64,000 nucleotides of DNA from Paenibacillus chibensis (GTDB lineage Bacteria; Bacillota; Bacilli; Paenibacillales; Paenibacillaceae): the NCBI RefSeq assembly GCF_004001045.1, contig NZ_BIMK01000017.1, forward strand, positions 62,001 through 126,000, in the 5' to 3' direction. Under the pieces are notes generated by a model. That model was given only the letters and a program-made list of their open reading frames with translations, ran no database searches and was not told the origin of the DNA. Positions within the stretch are counted from its first letter, which is position 1. Each line of letters opens with the position of its first letter. Made by a program: the position numbers and the translations under genes. Positions 27,078 to 35,891 of this stretch are shown piece after piece.

Positions 27078-27473
27078 TTACCCCTTTGTAAAAATGTAGG
27101 TCACAATGGCTACGATCGTCCCGCCAAGCACAAATTGCAGAAACTGCATCCATTGCTTTTGACTGGTTGTGCGCTCTTTTGCGCTGTCCTGCTGAGACTG
27201 CTGGAGCCAATTAAATAGTTTGAGCTCCAAACTATCGATCTTGCCCATGACCTGTTCAAATTGGATTTGCATAAGCCTGGTTGAGTCCTTAAGCTGCCTG
27301 ATCTCCTCATCGTGCCGGGTTGTTGCCTGCTCGATCAATTTAAACCGCGCCTCGTCCGCAATCGCCGCAGCTGATAACCTAGTAAACTCACCACTCAGGT
27401 TTTGCAGTTGTTGCGTTAACTCCTCTTGTTTCGCTCGTAATTGCTCAATGCCAATCACATCTCCTTCCGGCAT
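27078..27473 (-). CDS. XhlA-like hemolysin/lysis-associated protein
   Basis: A 131-residue protein. Residues 5-110 form a long coiled coil (EELTQQLQNLSGEF... QIQFEQVMGKIDSLELKL), followed by one C-terminal membrane helix (FLQFVLGGTIVAIVTYIFTKG), the layout of XhlA in PBSX-type phages. ATG 27473 follows GGGGGAAGGC. It is first in the lysis cassette (XhlA, holin, lysin). Confidence 0.8.
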   Translation of the reverse strand: MPEGDVIGIEQLRAKQEELTQQLQNLSGEFTRLSAAAIADEARFKLIEQATTRHDEEIRQLKDSTRLMQIQFEQVMGKIDSLELKLFNWLQQSQQDSAKERTTSQKQWMQFLQFVLGGTIVAIVTYIFTKG

Positions 27474-27501
27474 ACCTGCCTTCCCCCTCGTCTCTCTGTA
27501 T

Positions 27502-27607
27502 AAAAAGAAGCCCCCGGGGTCCCGAGGGCAAAATAAAAACGCCAATTGGCGTCGGTAATGCTGCGTATTATTGTCCAAATGCGCAAAATAAAAACGCCTA
27601 TTGGCGT
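27502..27607 (-). terminator. Three tandem terminator-like hairpins between tail and lysis genes
   Basis: On the minus strand there are two copies of a 25-base unit (27583-27607 and 27528-27552, one mismatch), each an ACGCC/GGCGT hairpin followed by TTTTTATTTT. A third hairpin follows at once (GCCCTCGG/CCGGGGGC, then TTCTTTTT, about 27502-27527). They lie between the XkdX-like gene and xhlA. Confidence 0.7.
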
Positions 27608-27613
27608 TCTGTC

Positions 27614-27742
27614 TTATTCGGCTAGGTATCCCAAACCGCTATCTTCCAAGATTTCTTTAACACTCGCTTGCAGGGTCGCTGGTACTTCGTTGTACTTGGT
27701 CTTACCCAAGATTACACGCTGTGAAAAAAACATCGCCATCAT
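27614..27742 (-). CDS. XkdX-like small tail protein
   Basis: A 42-residue protein (MMAMFFSQRVILGKTKYNEV, then PATLQASVKEILEDSGL), matching the short XkdX family found at the end of PBSX-like tail modules. ATG 27742 follows GGGGGTGAGG. Its exact role is unknown. Confidence 0.75.
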   Translation of the reverse strand: MMAMFFSQRVILGKTKYNEVPATLQASVKEILEDSGLGYLAE

Positions 27743-27792
27743 GTCCTCACCCCCTTTCATGTGTGACATGAACCAATAAAATAAAAGGGATA

Positions 27793-28215
27793 TCACCGAT
27801 AAACCTGCTGAGCCATTTCTGCGATGACGTCCTCAATAAAATCTGCCCGGTCGGATAGAGCCGCATTCTGGGCCTTAAGCAGGGTGTTTTCGTCTTGTAG
27901 TTCTTTAACCTTCTCGGAAAGAGATTTTTCGAATACTGGATGTTCGGGATCAGGTGCATTCGGATCTTTGTAGGAAAACTCAACGCTCATCGTGTCTAAA
28001 TTTAGACGTATACTCTCTGCTTCCCTCAGATCTTGTTCATACTCTCCTTCTGACAAGTTGATCATGTACACGTCATTTAATGTCAATCCCATTAAAGGGG
28101 CGAGATGAGCGAAATCATCTTCAACTGTCGGGATCTCCAAAACATCGCCTTTACGGTAACTTTGAGCAACGAGGTAGCCGTTTGTCTTTTTGAAATACAA
28201 CCTATTTAAGAACAT
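27793..28215 (-). CDS. Phage tail-fibre region protein (XkdW-position)
   Basis: A 140-residue protein: a strand-rich N-terminal part (MFLNRLYFKKTNGYLVA), then a helical C-terminal half (EKVKELQDENTLLKAQNAAL) that looks like a trimerising coiled coil. Position directly before xkdX suggests a tail-fibre accessory or attachment protein. Family only partly recognised. Confidence 0.6.
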   Translation of the reverse strand: MFLNRLYFKKTNGYLVAQSYRKGDVLEIPTVEDDFAHLAPLMGLTLNDVYMINLSEGEYEQDLREAESIRLNLDTMSVEFSYKDPNAPDPEHPVFEKSLSEKVKELQDENTLLKAQNAALSDRADFIEDVIAEMAQQVYR

Positions 28216-28233
28216 AGTTGATCAACCCTCCTC

Positions 28234-28677
28234 TCATTCATCCGCAACCCAGTATATTGGTATTGTAAGGTCGGGGTAATTGTCATTGAAATAAATGTAA
28301 AAACCGCTAGCTGTAAGAACCACCCTATTATAGAATGTTACAGAGTTTTGATCCGATCGATAAAAAACTACATTTGCAGTTATGTTATTTCGATCAATAT
28401 AGACATAATCCTGATCATATCTTTTATGATAAACACCAATATATCCAGGTCTAAATGTTAAGCCCGTCACCTCAAATCTATAGGTGTTTCCACTGTAGAG
28501 TGTAGGATACCCTATTCCTTCTGCTGTTTTCCTGCCGGGATCTCTTGTACCCAACTGTTCGCCATCGTCATTAGTGAATGTTTTGCCCTTCAAGACGTCT
28601 CCAGGCTGCGCATTCCCACTTCCTCCAGCGCCGTCAATACGGAATTGATCCAATCTGTAGATATCCACTAAAGGCAT
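28234..28677 (-). CDS. Phage receptor-binding/tail-tip hypothetical protein
   Basis: A 147-residue protein: a short Gly-rich lead (GGSGNAQPGDVLKGKTFTNDDG, a collar-like repeat fragment) then a strand-rich, Tyr/Asn-rich domain ending in IPIYWVADE. The lead resembles tail-fibre tip proteins. No catalytic motif. It starts directly at the end of the preceding gene. A role in adsorption is inferred from position. Confidence 0.6.
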   Translation of the reverse strand: MPLVDIYRLDQFRIDGAGGSGNAQPGDVLKGKTFTNDDGEQLGTRDPGRKTAEGIGYPTLYSGNTYRFEVTGLTFRPGYIGVYHKRYDQDYVYIDRNNITANVVFYRSDQNSVTFYNRVVLTASGFYIYFNDNYPDLTIPIYWVADE

Positions 28678-29000
28678 TAGACATCCACCTCACGGCCGGA
28701 GATGTAGTAACATCCACTTAGAGTCCCAGAGACCACAGACGCATATATATTCAGAGAATCACCGGCGTGCATAATTTGGTCAAGATAGGGAATGTGCAAA
28801 GTATCATTTGCTTTGATCTTATGGCCGGAAATAATTGAAATGCCCGCTAGCCTTATAGTTAAAAACAAATCAACTGAGCTGCTTGTGTTACTTACTGTAA
28901 TCGATTTGAAAATAGTATATTTATTTTGTGGAACCGTGTAGTTGTTCGTCGTTGCAGTATCCAGGACACCTTTTAAAAGTCTTTTGCTCACGTCTGCCAT
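28677..29000 (-). CDS. Phage tail-region hypothetical protein
   Basis: A 107-residue beta-rich protein (ADVSKRLLKGVLDTAT, then ITVSNTSSSVDLFLTI, ending in GCYYISGREVDV). The pattern of a small jelly-roll with ISGxEV ending occurs in tail-fibre-associated proteins. ATG 29000 is chosen because GGGGGG precedes it and the previous gene stops at 29002. Confidence 0.6.
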   Translation of the reverse strand: MADVSKRLLKGVLDTATTNNYTVPQNKYTIFKSITVSNTSSSVDLFLTIRLAGISIISGHKIKANDTLHIPYLDQIMHAGDSLNIYASVVSGTLSGCYYISGREVDV

Positions 29001-29001
29001 C

Positions 29002-29361
29002 TTATAGCGCCCCCCATCTTCTTGATTCTTCAATGCTTGACAGCCTGTCTGAGACGGCCTTTGCATCGTCTACGCCCTTGGTACCCCGATCGTATGCCTG
29101 CTTTACAGCCTTCTCCGTCGCCGCTACATTTTCTCTCGTACCATCCGTTGCGTTGGACAGCTGAACGATCCCCTTATGGTCCAGGGAAGCGTCCGGCACA
29201 CTGACATTGTCCAGGTCATCCTCAACCGACTTGATGGCAGCATCAATCTTGTCCCAGTTGTCGTTAAGCACCACGTCCACATTAAACGTGTCGCTGCCGT
29301 CCGTTTCGCCATCAACCTTGTATAATTTCAAATTCGGTGTATTTGTAGGCAAACTATGCAC
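29002..29361 (-). CDS. Phage tail fibre protein
   Basis: A 119-residue short fibre. After NDNWDKIDAAIKSVEDDL comes the fibre repeat SLDHKGIVQLSNATDGT followed by VAATEKAVKQAYDRG, well known from tail-fibre repeats of many phages. The protein is short for a fibre, so host recognition is probably shared with the small proteins that follow. Confidence 0.78.
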   Translation of the reverse strand: MHSLPTNTPNLKLYKVDGETDGSDTFNVDVVLNDNWDKIDAAIKSVEDDLDNVSVPDASLDHKGIVQLSNATDGTRENVAATEKAVKQAYDRGTKGVDDAKAVSDRLSSIEESRRWGAL

Positions 29362-29902
29362 CTCCTGTTCTTCTGAATGCCAACTTCGAAAATGGAACCT
29401 GCTTCAGCTGATCGAACGTCATCACGTTATTGATATCCCGGATGAGCAGATACTTGAAATCATAGCGGATCACCAAATGAGCAGGCGCAATCTCTCGAAC
29501 GGCGTTTTTCAGATCGTCCAAGTTTTTTGGCACTCCATAAAAACCGTTGAATTTAATGATGATCGCCTTATCGAAGGCAACCTCCACGTTTCCATTGCTG
29601 TATGCATCCGCGACGATTTTGATCTGCACCGCACCAATCTTCCCGGTTCCCCGGATCTTACTCTTGATTACGCTGCGGCGGTCGTCCAGCGGCTTCGAAA
29701 CGTCCGTCTTCAGACCAAGTTCCTTTTCGTAAATCTTCAGCCCCCAGGTGGCCGTGTCGATGTTCAGCTGAGCGAGTAAATCATCCATCTTGGCATCGAA
29801 GTTATCCAGGGATAGACCTATCGAGCCGGTCAAGGCACCGATGAATGGATCTTCCCGGACGATTTTATGCAGGCTGCCGACCAGTTCACTTTGGTTATCC
29901 AA
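29354..29902 (-). CDS. Baseplate protein, XkdU-like (DUF2313)
   Basis: A 182-residue protein of the XkdU/YqbT type: LHKIVREDPFIGALTGSIG at the start, LDNFDAKMDDLLAQLNIDTATWGLKIYEKELGL, and the late IREIAPAHLVIRYDFKYLL-like segment. TTG 29902 overlaps the end of XkdT (TTGGATAA) and follows GGGGGTGG. It connects baseplate to tail fibres in PBSX-like particles. Confidence 0.82.
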   Translation of the reverse strand: MDNQSELVGSLHKIVREDPFIGALTGSIGLSLDNFDAKMDDLLAQLNIDTATWGLKIYEKELGLKTDVSKPLDDRRSVIKSKIRGTGKIGAVQIKIVADAYSNGNVEVAFDKAIIIKFNGFYGVPKNLDDLKNAVREIAPAHLVIRYDFKYLLIRDINNVMTFDQLKQVPFSKLAFRRTGGA

Positions 29903-30944
29903 TGGATACCACCCCCAATACCGCGACCTCTTTCCTTCCGACAGCAACGTTATCCGCCGCCCCGTTGAGGAGCAAGCCAGAGTAATCTTCAACGCCAGAA
30001 CTATTCAGAATGGCCTCCCCGATCCGCGCATAGGAAACATAATCGGATATAAAGGCGACACCCTTCAGATACTCGGCTATGGAAAGTTGAATGTTCGCTA
30101 AGACTTCCAAATCCGTGAGGTCGCTTGATTTGGTGACGCTGGCCGTGACATTGATGTCCAAGCCCGATGCCGAAATAACGAAGCATTTCGCTCCAATCGG
30201 AGCCTCCCCATTTCCCAGCCCTTCGCTGCCGGGGTCAATATGCTCTTGAACCTTGGCCACAAGGGAAGCCGATGCCGGTTTCCTCTCCTGGTCGATGATA
30301 ACAACCTCGACCGTATTCTCCCCGCGCTCCAGCGGAAAGACTTTCACCGCCCCAACGCCTGAAATTTCCTTTGCCCATGAGAGATAATGATAGGTGTTGG
30401 CGCTCGTGGGTGGCGTGCGGACGGCGATATAGTACCGCTCGCGCAGGCTGTCGTCCGATTCCTCCTCATAGCCGTCCTTTGTCGGCTCCGGATTGGTGAC
30501 CTGCGTAATCCCTGGAATGGTTACAGGCATTTGCGTTATCATCTGAGCCGGGACATTTCCTGTCGGCCCCGCAATTCGCGCTTGTACGGTTATTTGGCCG
30601 GTTCCAACGATGGACTTCTTCTCCTTGGATTCAAACTGTACGCCTGACGGGGTTTCGAACAAATCCCCCGTATTGATTGTGCCATTTCCGGTAACCAGCA
30701 ACGTGCCTTTGGAATAAGTAGCCAGATTTCGTTCGATCCCCTTACGCTGCTTCACAAAAATATCAAGCAGCGGATAGGTCATATTCTCAACATCCAGCAA
30801 CGATTCAATCTCATCCAACCGGCCAGCCTTGGTATTGAGCGCAAGGGCTACGCTTTTCAGAAGATCGTAGACCAAGTATCCCTCAGTTTTGTCGTACTGT
30901 TCCCCGATGTCGGCCAGGAGCTGCTTAAAAATCTCGTCCACCAA
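29895..30944 (-). CDS. Baseplate J-like protein, XkdT-like
   Basis: A 349-residue Baseplate_J family protein. The central domain has GTGQITVQARIAGPTGNVPA and ITQVTNPEPTKDGYEEESDDSLRERY, typical of gpJ/XkdT, followed by GAVKVFPLERGENTVEVVIID. It is a wedge component of the contractile baseplate. TTG 30944 lies inside the end of the XkdS-like gene (GAGGTGAGGA before it). Confidence 0.92.
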   Translation of the reverse strand: MVDEIFKQLLADIGEQYDKTEGYLVYDLLKSVALALNTKAGRLDEIESLLDVENMTYPLLDIFVKQRKGIERNLATYSKGTLLVTGNGTINTGDLFETPSGVQFESKEKKSIVGTGQITVQARIAGPTGNVPAQMITQMPVTIPGITQVTNPEPTKDGYEEESDDSLRERYYIAVRTPPTSANTYHYLSWAKEISGVGAVKVFPLERGENTVEVVIIDQERKPASASLVAKVQEHIDPGSEGLGNGEAPIGAKCFVISASGLDINVTASVTKSSDLTDLEVLANIQLSIAEYLKGVAFISDYVSYARIGEAILNSSGVEDYSGLLLNGAADNVAVGRKEVAVLGVVSIG

Positions 30945-31377
30945 TCCTCACCTCGCTTTCAATCCCGTCAACGACTCCCCGGAGAGTGGCCACGCTGAAG
31001 GTCAGCTTCGCCTTCCCGTCTTCCCGATCGATTTCGAAATTATCGACACCCGTAATTTGGCTGTGCTTCGTCACCTGCTCCGTGATTTGACGTTTAACCT
31101 CACTGTTAATGACGCCAAGCGGTATATCCCGCCTGCCGATGAACTGCTTGATACCGATGCCGAACCCCGTGTCCGCATAGATAATGTATTGATCGATTTC
31201 AGTAATCAGCAGCATCGTCACCCATTGCCGGATTGCCTCGTCGTAAGTGGCTTCTATCGGCTTACCGTCCCGGAGGACATATCGTTTTTCCTCAAAATCA
31301 AACAAAAACACTTTGCCCAAGTCCGTTTGGACCGGCAAAGTGTCAGAATCAGATATAGGGTCGATTTCCGGAAACAT
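30925..31377 (-). CDS. Baseplate protein, XkdS-like (DUF2634/gp25-like)
   Basis: A 150-residue protein with GKVFLFDFEEKRYVLRDGKPIEA, QWVTMLLITEIDQYIIYADTGFGI and RRDIPLGVINSEVKRQITE, matching the DUF2634/XkdS wedge protein. Overlaps the next gene by 20 bases. Confidence 0.87.
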   Translation of the reverse strand: MFPEIDPISDSDTLPVQTDLGKVFLFDFEEKRYVLRDGKPIEATYDEAIRQWVTMLLITEIDQYIIYADTGFGIGIKQFIGRRDIPLGVINSEVKRQITEQVTKHSQITGVDNFEIDREDGKAKLTFSVATLRGVVDGIESEVRIGGRDF

Positions 31378-31640
31378 TACCTCCCCACCTTATCCATAAG
31401 ATAAAAAATTTGACCGCCTGCGGTCGGCAGCAAAATCACTTCGTCGCCTGGCTGCAAAGGGATCTCATATATCCGGTTCGCCACAATCAGGTTCTCCTCA
31501 TCCAAAATGATCTCGTCACCCAAGGATAATGAGATATTCGGCAATGGAGATATGACTTTGGCGCTCACTGCTTCGGCAGCCGGATCTTCTCCGGCCTTCC
31601 GATTGAAGATCGTTGCAAGCTGTACCTCCCATGACTCCAA
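31377..31640 (-). CDS. XkdR-like tail protein (DUF2577)
   Basis: An 87-residue protein (ATIFNRKAGEDPAAEAVSAK, IYEIPLQPGDEVILLP) typical of DUF2577/XkdR: small OB-like beta proteins of the baseplate hub. Its ends abut the neighbours exactly. Confidence 0.82.
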   Translation of the reverse strand: MESWEVQLATIFNRKAGEDPAAEAVSAKVISPLPNISLSLGDEIILDEENLIVANRIYEIPLQPGDEVILLPTAGGQIFYLMDKVGR

Positions 31641-32624
31641 TTAGCTCGCCCCCAATTGCACGGTAACCCGATGAATGCCATTCGCTTCACTATGGTTCGC
31701 GCTTGTGATAATGTACCTGCCCTTGGCGCCGATGGTATCCACATCCATATCAATCAATCTGCCCGCTTTGATCTCATCACTGCCCAGCAGGTCAAGCGTC
31801 AGTTCCTCTTTGATCCGGTTCAGATCCTTCAGCGTATTCTTTGCAATGTTTCGAGCCTGGGCCTTATTCTTGGCATCCACGGACACGTTTTCCGACAGCA
31901 GACCATATTTTTTGATGGATGCCGAATCACTGGCCTCAGCGTATACCTTCGTGGATTCTTCGCTGGTAACCACAACAACACTATTTCGTAAATCGTCGAT
32001 CGAAGTAGTCCGGGTAGCATTGGACGCCGATAGTGCCGCCGGGAACGATCCGGTATTATCCGCCAGCTTGATTTTGGGGTTAATGACCAAATCCGTCAGC
32101 TTCTTGATAGTTAACGTTTGATCGACCATTTCCATGCGATAAGTAACCCCTGTCTCCTGCTTCGCCTGGTCCAGTAATTCCTTGATCACGTCACTGACAG
32201 CCTCATCCTTATAAATCTTCGTAACCAAAGTGGGGATGGCCACAATCTCATGCTTGATCCCCACTTTGTCGCAAAGCTTTCGGATCGCGTCGCTAACGCT
32301 GGCCTTTTTAAACTGAATGACCACCTTGTTTTTGTTGAGGTACCATCCAAAATCAAATCCGGTTATGCTCTTGCCGAACCTGCCTGACGTCGATATCTGA
32401 ACGACCACATAATGTTTGATGACCTTTCCCTGATTCAGTAGAGCCACGATGTCTCCCTCGCGGATCACATCGTATTGCTTGAAGTACGGCGAATCATTAT
32501 AGGCGTAGTTAAATGTGATGTCGTCGCCCAGCGCATCGATATTGCTGGACCAAGCCAAGCTCCCAATCAGCGGAGTAATATTGGTTTTCTTGCCATTCTG
32601 AATTAGCATGATTTCATGGCCCAT
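31641..32624 (-). CDS. Baseplate hub protein, XkdQ-like (gpD family)
   Basis: A 327-residue protein. NGKKTNITPLIGSLAWSSN, then LNKNKVVIQFKKASVSDAI and QAKQETGVTYRMEMVDQTL are the family landmarks of XkdQ/YqbQ, the hub protein equivalent to gp27/gpD. ATG 32624 starts directly after the stop of the preceding gene. The C-terminal GRYIITSANHSEANGIHRVT is the expected end. Confidence 0.88.
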   Translation of the reverse strand: MGHEIMLIQNGKKTNITPLIGSLAWSSNIDALGDDITFNYAYNDSPYFKQYDVIREGDIVALLNQGKVIKHYVVVQISTSGRFGKSITGFDFGWYLNKNKVVIQFKKASVSDAIRKLCDKVGIKHEIVAIPTLVTKIYKDEAVSDVIKELLDQAKQETGVTYRMEMVDQTLTIKKLTDLVINPKIKLADNTGSFPAALSASNATRTTSIDDLRNSVVVVTSEESTKVYAEASDSASIKKYGLLSENVSVDAKNKAQARNIAKNTLKDLNRIKEELTLDLLGSDEIKAGRLIDMDVDTIGAKGRYIITSANHSEANGIHRVTVQLGAS

Positions 32625-33053
32625 CTACTTCACCACCGGCATCGGGAATTCTTTCAGCTGCAGCGTATAAGGGATGTCTCCGGCGCGATCCACGCCGTAA
32701 ACAAAAGATTCGATCAAACAAGCCATATTCAATACTTCCAAGTGCTTGCTCGTTGTGATAATCACCCGAATTGGTCTACGGGTTCCTGACCACCTATTGA
32801 TAAGATTGACGCATTCCCAGCCGTCTTTCTGCTTCTTCGCAAACGGATAATATTTTGTTGCAAAAAAAGATTCAATGGTCAGTTCCTGGAGCCCGCGCAA
32901 ACCGATCAGATTAAGCTTGCCTACGCCCTTATAGCCACTGGATAGCGCCATCTCTTCATTATCCATTTGAACGCCGGGGAGAGTCATTTCAGCCGGAAGA
33001 AACGGCAGCGTCAGCACCTCAGCCATATTGTTATAACTCAGAACGATATCCAT
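32625..33053 (-). CDS. XkdP-like tail protein without LysM domain
   Basis: A 142-residue protein corresponding to the N-terminal part of XkdP/YqbP (DIVLSYNNMAEVLTLPFLPAEM, GLRGLQELTIESFFATKYYPF, RPIRVIITTSKHL, YTLQLKEFP). In PBSX XkdP has a C-terminal LysM domain of about 80 residues that is absent here, so the protein is a minimal form. Confidence 0.78.
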   Translation of the reverse strand: MDIVLSYNNMAEVLTLPFLPAEMTLPGVQMDNEEMALSSGYKGVGKLNLIGLRGLQELTIESFFATKYYPFAKKQKDGWECVNLINRWSGTRRPIRVIITTSKHLEVLNMACLIESFVYGVDRAGDIPYTLQLKEFPMPVVK

Positions 33054-33066
33054 GGACTCTCCCCCT

Positions 33067-35223
33067 TTATTGATTGGATAATGCGAGCTTCAGCTTATTG
33101 ACGAGCGCACTGCCCATATGATTCAGAAACTCATCATTGCCGATGACATTGCCTTGAACGATAACCGTAACTTCGATCGGACCGAATTGTTTGTTCAGCA
33201 TTCTATCCGTCTTGTCGGCCGGGATGACTTGACTGCCATTCGGCAGGTTGACTAGCTCGCCGCCGCGCTCGTTGATCTGTGCCAGGCCACCCCGGAAATA
33301 GCTGGTACCAAGCGCGAATTTCGGAATAGTAGGGATGCTTACACCAAAATGTCCGCCGCCCATAAAAGAAGGAATATCGACGCTGATCTTATTGACCCTT
33401 TCAATGACGCCATTGATCATATCGATAATGCCGTTAATCGGCGCTTTCGCATATGTCGTAATCATCGAAAACTGGCCTCGGAAGACCTCGACAATGCCCT
33501 GCCAAGCTCCTTCCCAGTCTCCTTTAAAGACCGATTTGAAGAACTGGATAAATCCATTAAAAATCTGCTTTACACTTGCAATCAGGCCCCGAGTCGTCTC
33601 AAGAAAGGTTTGTCCAAGTGGGAAAGAATTCAGCCACGTCGAAACTCCAGTGACTGCGCTGGTAATGCTTGTTTTTATGTTCGTCCAGACGCTCGTCAAG
33701 GTGACCCATAGCTGCTGAGCTTTAAGCTTGACCGTATCCCAGTTTTTATAGAGATACACTCCAGCAGCCACGACCAAGCCGATTACCGTAGCGATCCACC
33801 CGAACGGGCTTGCCTTGGTAACAAGGTTTAATGCCACCTGAGCGACTGTGAGCCCTCTGGTGGCGTTCGTCCATGTGCTGTACATTTTACTGACGACTCC
33901 CACGATCCTCTGCGCAGCGATTGCCGACGTAAGACCGATGACCACAGGTGTCAGCCATTCAGCATTATCCCTCGCCCACTGAATGGAATCCTTAAACCCT
34001 TCGATGACTTTGGCACCTTTCGTAAATGCCTTATCAATCAGAGACTCGATTTCAGGAGTCTTACTGCGAAACCACTGGCCGAATTCGTTCAGCTTTGGCA
34101 GCACCCGATCCGCTATGGGAATCAATACGGAGGTTTCGAACATGCGGCCAATCCCTTGCACCGCCTGATTCATATTTCCGTATTTAATTTTCCCAATCTG
34201 GTCCATTGTGTTTTTCGTCATATCGAACTGGCTGCGAGCGTGGGTGAGGGCGGAAATTGTGTTCTTCTCCAGGTCTTCGAACTGAGTGCCGAAAAGGTTC
34301 ACGGATGCGGTATTCCTGGCTACCGGGTCCTTTACCTTTTCCAAGGCATTCACGACTTGTCTGAATGCTTTTTGAGCGCTCGGCCCGCCTTTGGCGAAGG
34401 ATTTCATCGTTTTCGACGCATTGACACCGATAATCTTGTAAGCTTCCACCGTTGACTGGGAGCCGTCTTTCGTCCTTATCCCCAGTTCCTTGATGCTGTC
34501 CCCAACCTTGTCCAAGTTGAAGGCTCCACCTTCTAGCCCCGCTTTGAATACGTCAAACATTTCACTAGCTGAGAATCCGAGCGACTTAAAATAGACGCTG
34601 TATTCATTTGCCGTATCCAGGAGCTCGCCGGATTTATTGAGCCCTTGCTGAGCGCCCTGAGCCAGCAGGTTGTATGCTTGCGTGCTCGTGATCCCAAAAT
34701 TTCGCATCATCGTATCCGAGGCTTTGATCGTCTCGGGGATCTCTTCCCCAAACGTATCCCGGTAAGTAACCGCCATCTTGGTTGTCTGCTTCAGTTGCTC
34801 GCCCATCTGTCCGGTGACCTGCTTCGCAATCGTCATCGATTGGGCCAAGTCGGACCAGCTTTCTCCGAGGTTCATCCTGTAGAGATCCATGATCTCCTTC
34901 TTCATGCTCGCCATCTGCTCGGAGGTTGCGCCGGTCGCTGCCTGCATATTAATCAATGAGGAACGATATTCATTCACAAATTCTACGCTGTTGCCAATAG
35001 ATAACGCAGCGGTCGAAAGCCCCGTTAATGCAACCCCAACGAATGCGGCCTTTTTGGCTACGTCTGTAAATCCAGATACTGCCCGCTGTCTGAATTGCCT
35101 GACATTGTTGCTCAGTAAAGACATCTGCCTGGAGCTCTGTCTTGTTTGGTTGGCTACATTCCGCATCCTTCCTGAGAAACGATCCCGCAGGTTAAGGATG
35201 GTATTGATTGTCCTATTTGCCAT
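33067..35223 (-). CDS. Tail tape measure protein
   Basis: A 718-residue protein encoded right after the chaperone genes. It opens with a TIGR01760-like phage tail tape measure start (INTILNLRDRFSGRMRNVAN), contains long helices, a membrane-like segment near residue 90 and hydrophobic helices around residues 430-490 (SPFGWIATVIGLVVAAGVYLY), and ends in KFALGTSYFRGGLAQINERGGELVNLPNG, the usual C-terminal motif of these proteins. Its length sets tail length; at about 0.15 nm per residue this predicts a tail near 100 nm. Confidence 0.92.
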   Translation of the reverse strand: MANRTINTILNLRDRFSGRMRNVANQTRQSSRQMSLLSNNVRQFRQRAVSGFTDVAKKAAFVGVALTGLSTAALSIGNSVEFVNEYRSSLINMQAATGATSEQMASMKKEIMDLYRMNLGESWSDLAQSMTIAKQVTGQMGEQLKQTTKMAVTYRDTFGEEIPETIKASDTMMRNFGITSTQAYNLLAQGAQQGLNKSGELLDTANEYSVYFKSLGFSASEMFDVFKAGLEGGAFNLDKVGDSIKELGIRTKDGSQSTVEAYKIIGVNASKTMKSFAKGGPSAQKAFRQVVNALEKVKDPVARNTASVNLFGTQFEDLEKNTISALTHARSQFDMTKNTMDQIGKIKYGNMNQAVQGIGRMFETSVLIPIADRVLPKLNEFGQWFRSKTPEIESLIDKAFTKGAKVIEGFKDSIQWARDNAEWLTPVVIGLTSAIAAQRIVGVVSKMYSTWTNATRGLTVAQVALNLVTKASPFGWIATVIGLVVAAGVYLYKNWDTVKLKAQQLWVTLTSVWTNIKTSITSAVTGVSTWLNSFPLGQTFLETTRGLIASVKQIFNGFIQFFKSVFKGDWEGAWQGIVEVFRGQFSMITTYAKAPINGIIDMINGVIERVNKISVDIPSFMGGGHFGVSIPTIPKFALGTSYFRGGLAQINERGGELVNLPNGSQVIPADKTDRMLNKQFGPIEVTVIVQGNVIGNDEFLNHMGSALVNKLKLALSNQ

Positions 35224-35258
35224 CTATCCCCCTCCTTTCAGAGCAAAGGAAAAGGGGC

Positions 35259-35438
35259 CTATCGGCCCCCAAATAGCTGCTTCATTTCCTGAGCTTTTTC
35301 TTCGTGCGCTGCCTCCATCCATAGCTGATACATTAGCTTTTCTGTCGTTGAAAGATTGATCAGCATATCATGATCGTGACCCCGTAAGACATAGAAACCA
35401 ATCAATTGCAGGTCAGGATCATGTTTTAGGAGTTTTTT
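35259..35438 (-). CDS. Frameshift extension of tail assembly chaperone (GT-type product)
   Basis: Read in the -1 frame from the slippery heptamer (35432-35438), about 58 residues follow: LLKHDPDLQLIGFYVLRGHD, then MLINLSTTEKLMYQLWMEAA, ending FGGR and TAG at 35259. It has no start codon or ribosome site of its own. It is the second tail-chaperone half, made only as a fusion to the upstream protein. Confidence 0.85.
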   Translation of the reverse strand, partial: KKLLKHDPDLQLIGFYVLRGHDHDMLINLSTTEKLMYQLWMEAAHEEKAQEMKQLFGGR

Positions 35439-35833
35439 GCTTTTTCTTTCACCTGCTCACCCTTCGCAAATCCGGAGCGCTCCATGATCAGTTGGGCCAG
35501 TTCATTAATCTCAACAGGTGTTAGCAAATGGCGGACAATATCGACATTGTCCTTCACGTCGAACTCATCCATCAGTTCCTGACTTTGGAACAGCTTGACG
35601 GCATGATAAATGACAAAGGCATTTGCGTATACAGCATCCTCGGCCGAACTAGAGCCGTCAACCATATCAAAGGTCTTGAACATGATTTTCTCGCCTGGAT
35701 GTGAAACTGTGATTTCACCTTCCAGGCTATCAATGTAGACCTCTTCGGACCAGTTTCTGGCGGCTTGTTTAGCGGCCTTCTTGGCGATCAGGTCTTTTAG
35801 AGTAAGTTTTACATTACGATCATGATTGGACAT
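35426..35833 (-). CDS. Tail assembly chaperone (XkdN-like, G-type product)
   Basis: A 135-residue protein between tube and tape measure genes: LTLKDLIAKKAAKQAARNWSE, DSLEGEITVSHPGEKIMFKTFD and FDVKDNVDIVRHLLTPVEINEL match the XkdN-like chaperones of PBSX-type tails. The last codons GCA AAA AAC TCC TAA contain A_AAA_AAC, a canonical -1 slippery heptamer, so a fraction of ribosomes continue into the next frame. Confidence 0.88.
   Translation of the reverse strand: MSNHDRNVKLTLKDLIAKKAAKQAARNWSEEVYIDSLEGEITVSHPGEKIMFKTFDMVDGSSSAEDAVYANAFVIYHAVKLFQSQELMDEFDVKDNVDIVRHLLTPVEINELAQLIMERSGFAKGEQVKEKAKNS
35432..35438 (-). promoter_or_regulatory. Programmed -1 frameshift slippery site
   Basis: A_AAA_AAC in the zero frame of the chaperone gene, two codons before its stop. 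Shifting gives the fusion that ends at 35259. Confidence 0.85.
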
Positions 35834-35891
35834 GTTAATTTCCTCCTGGTAAATAAAAATAGGGACGGATATTCCGCCCCTTTAACTGCAC

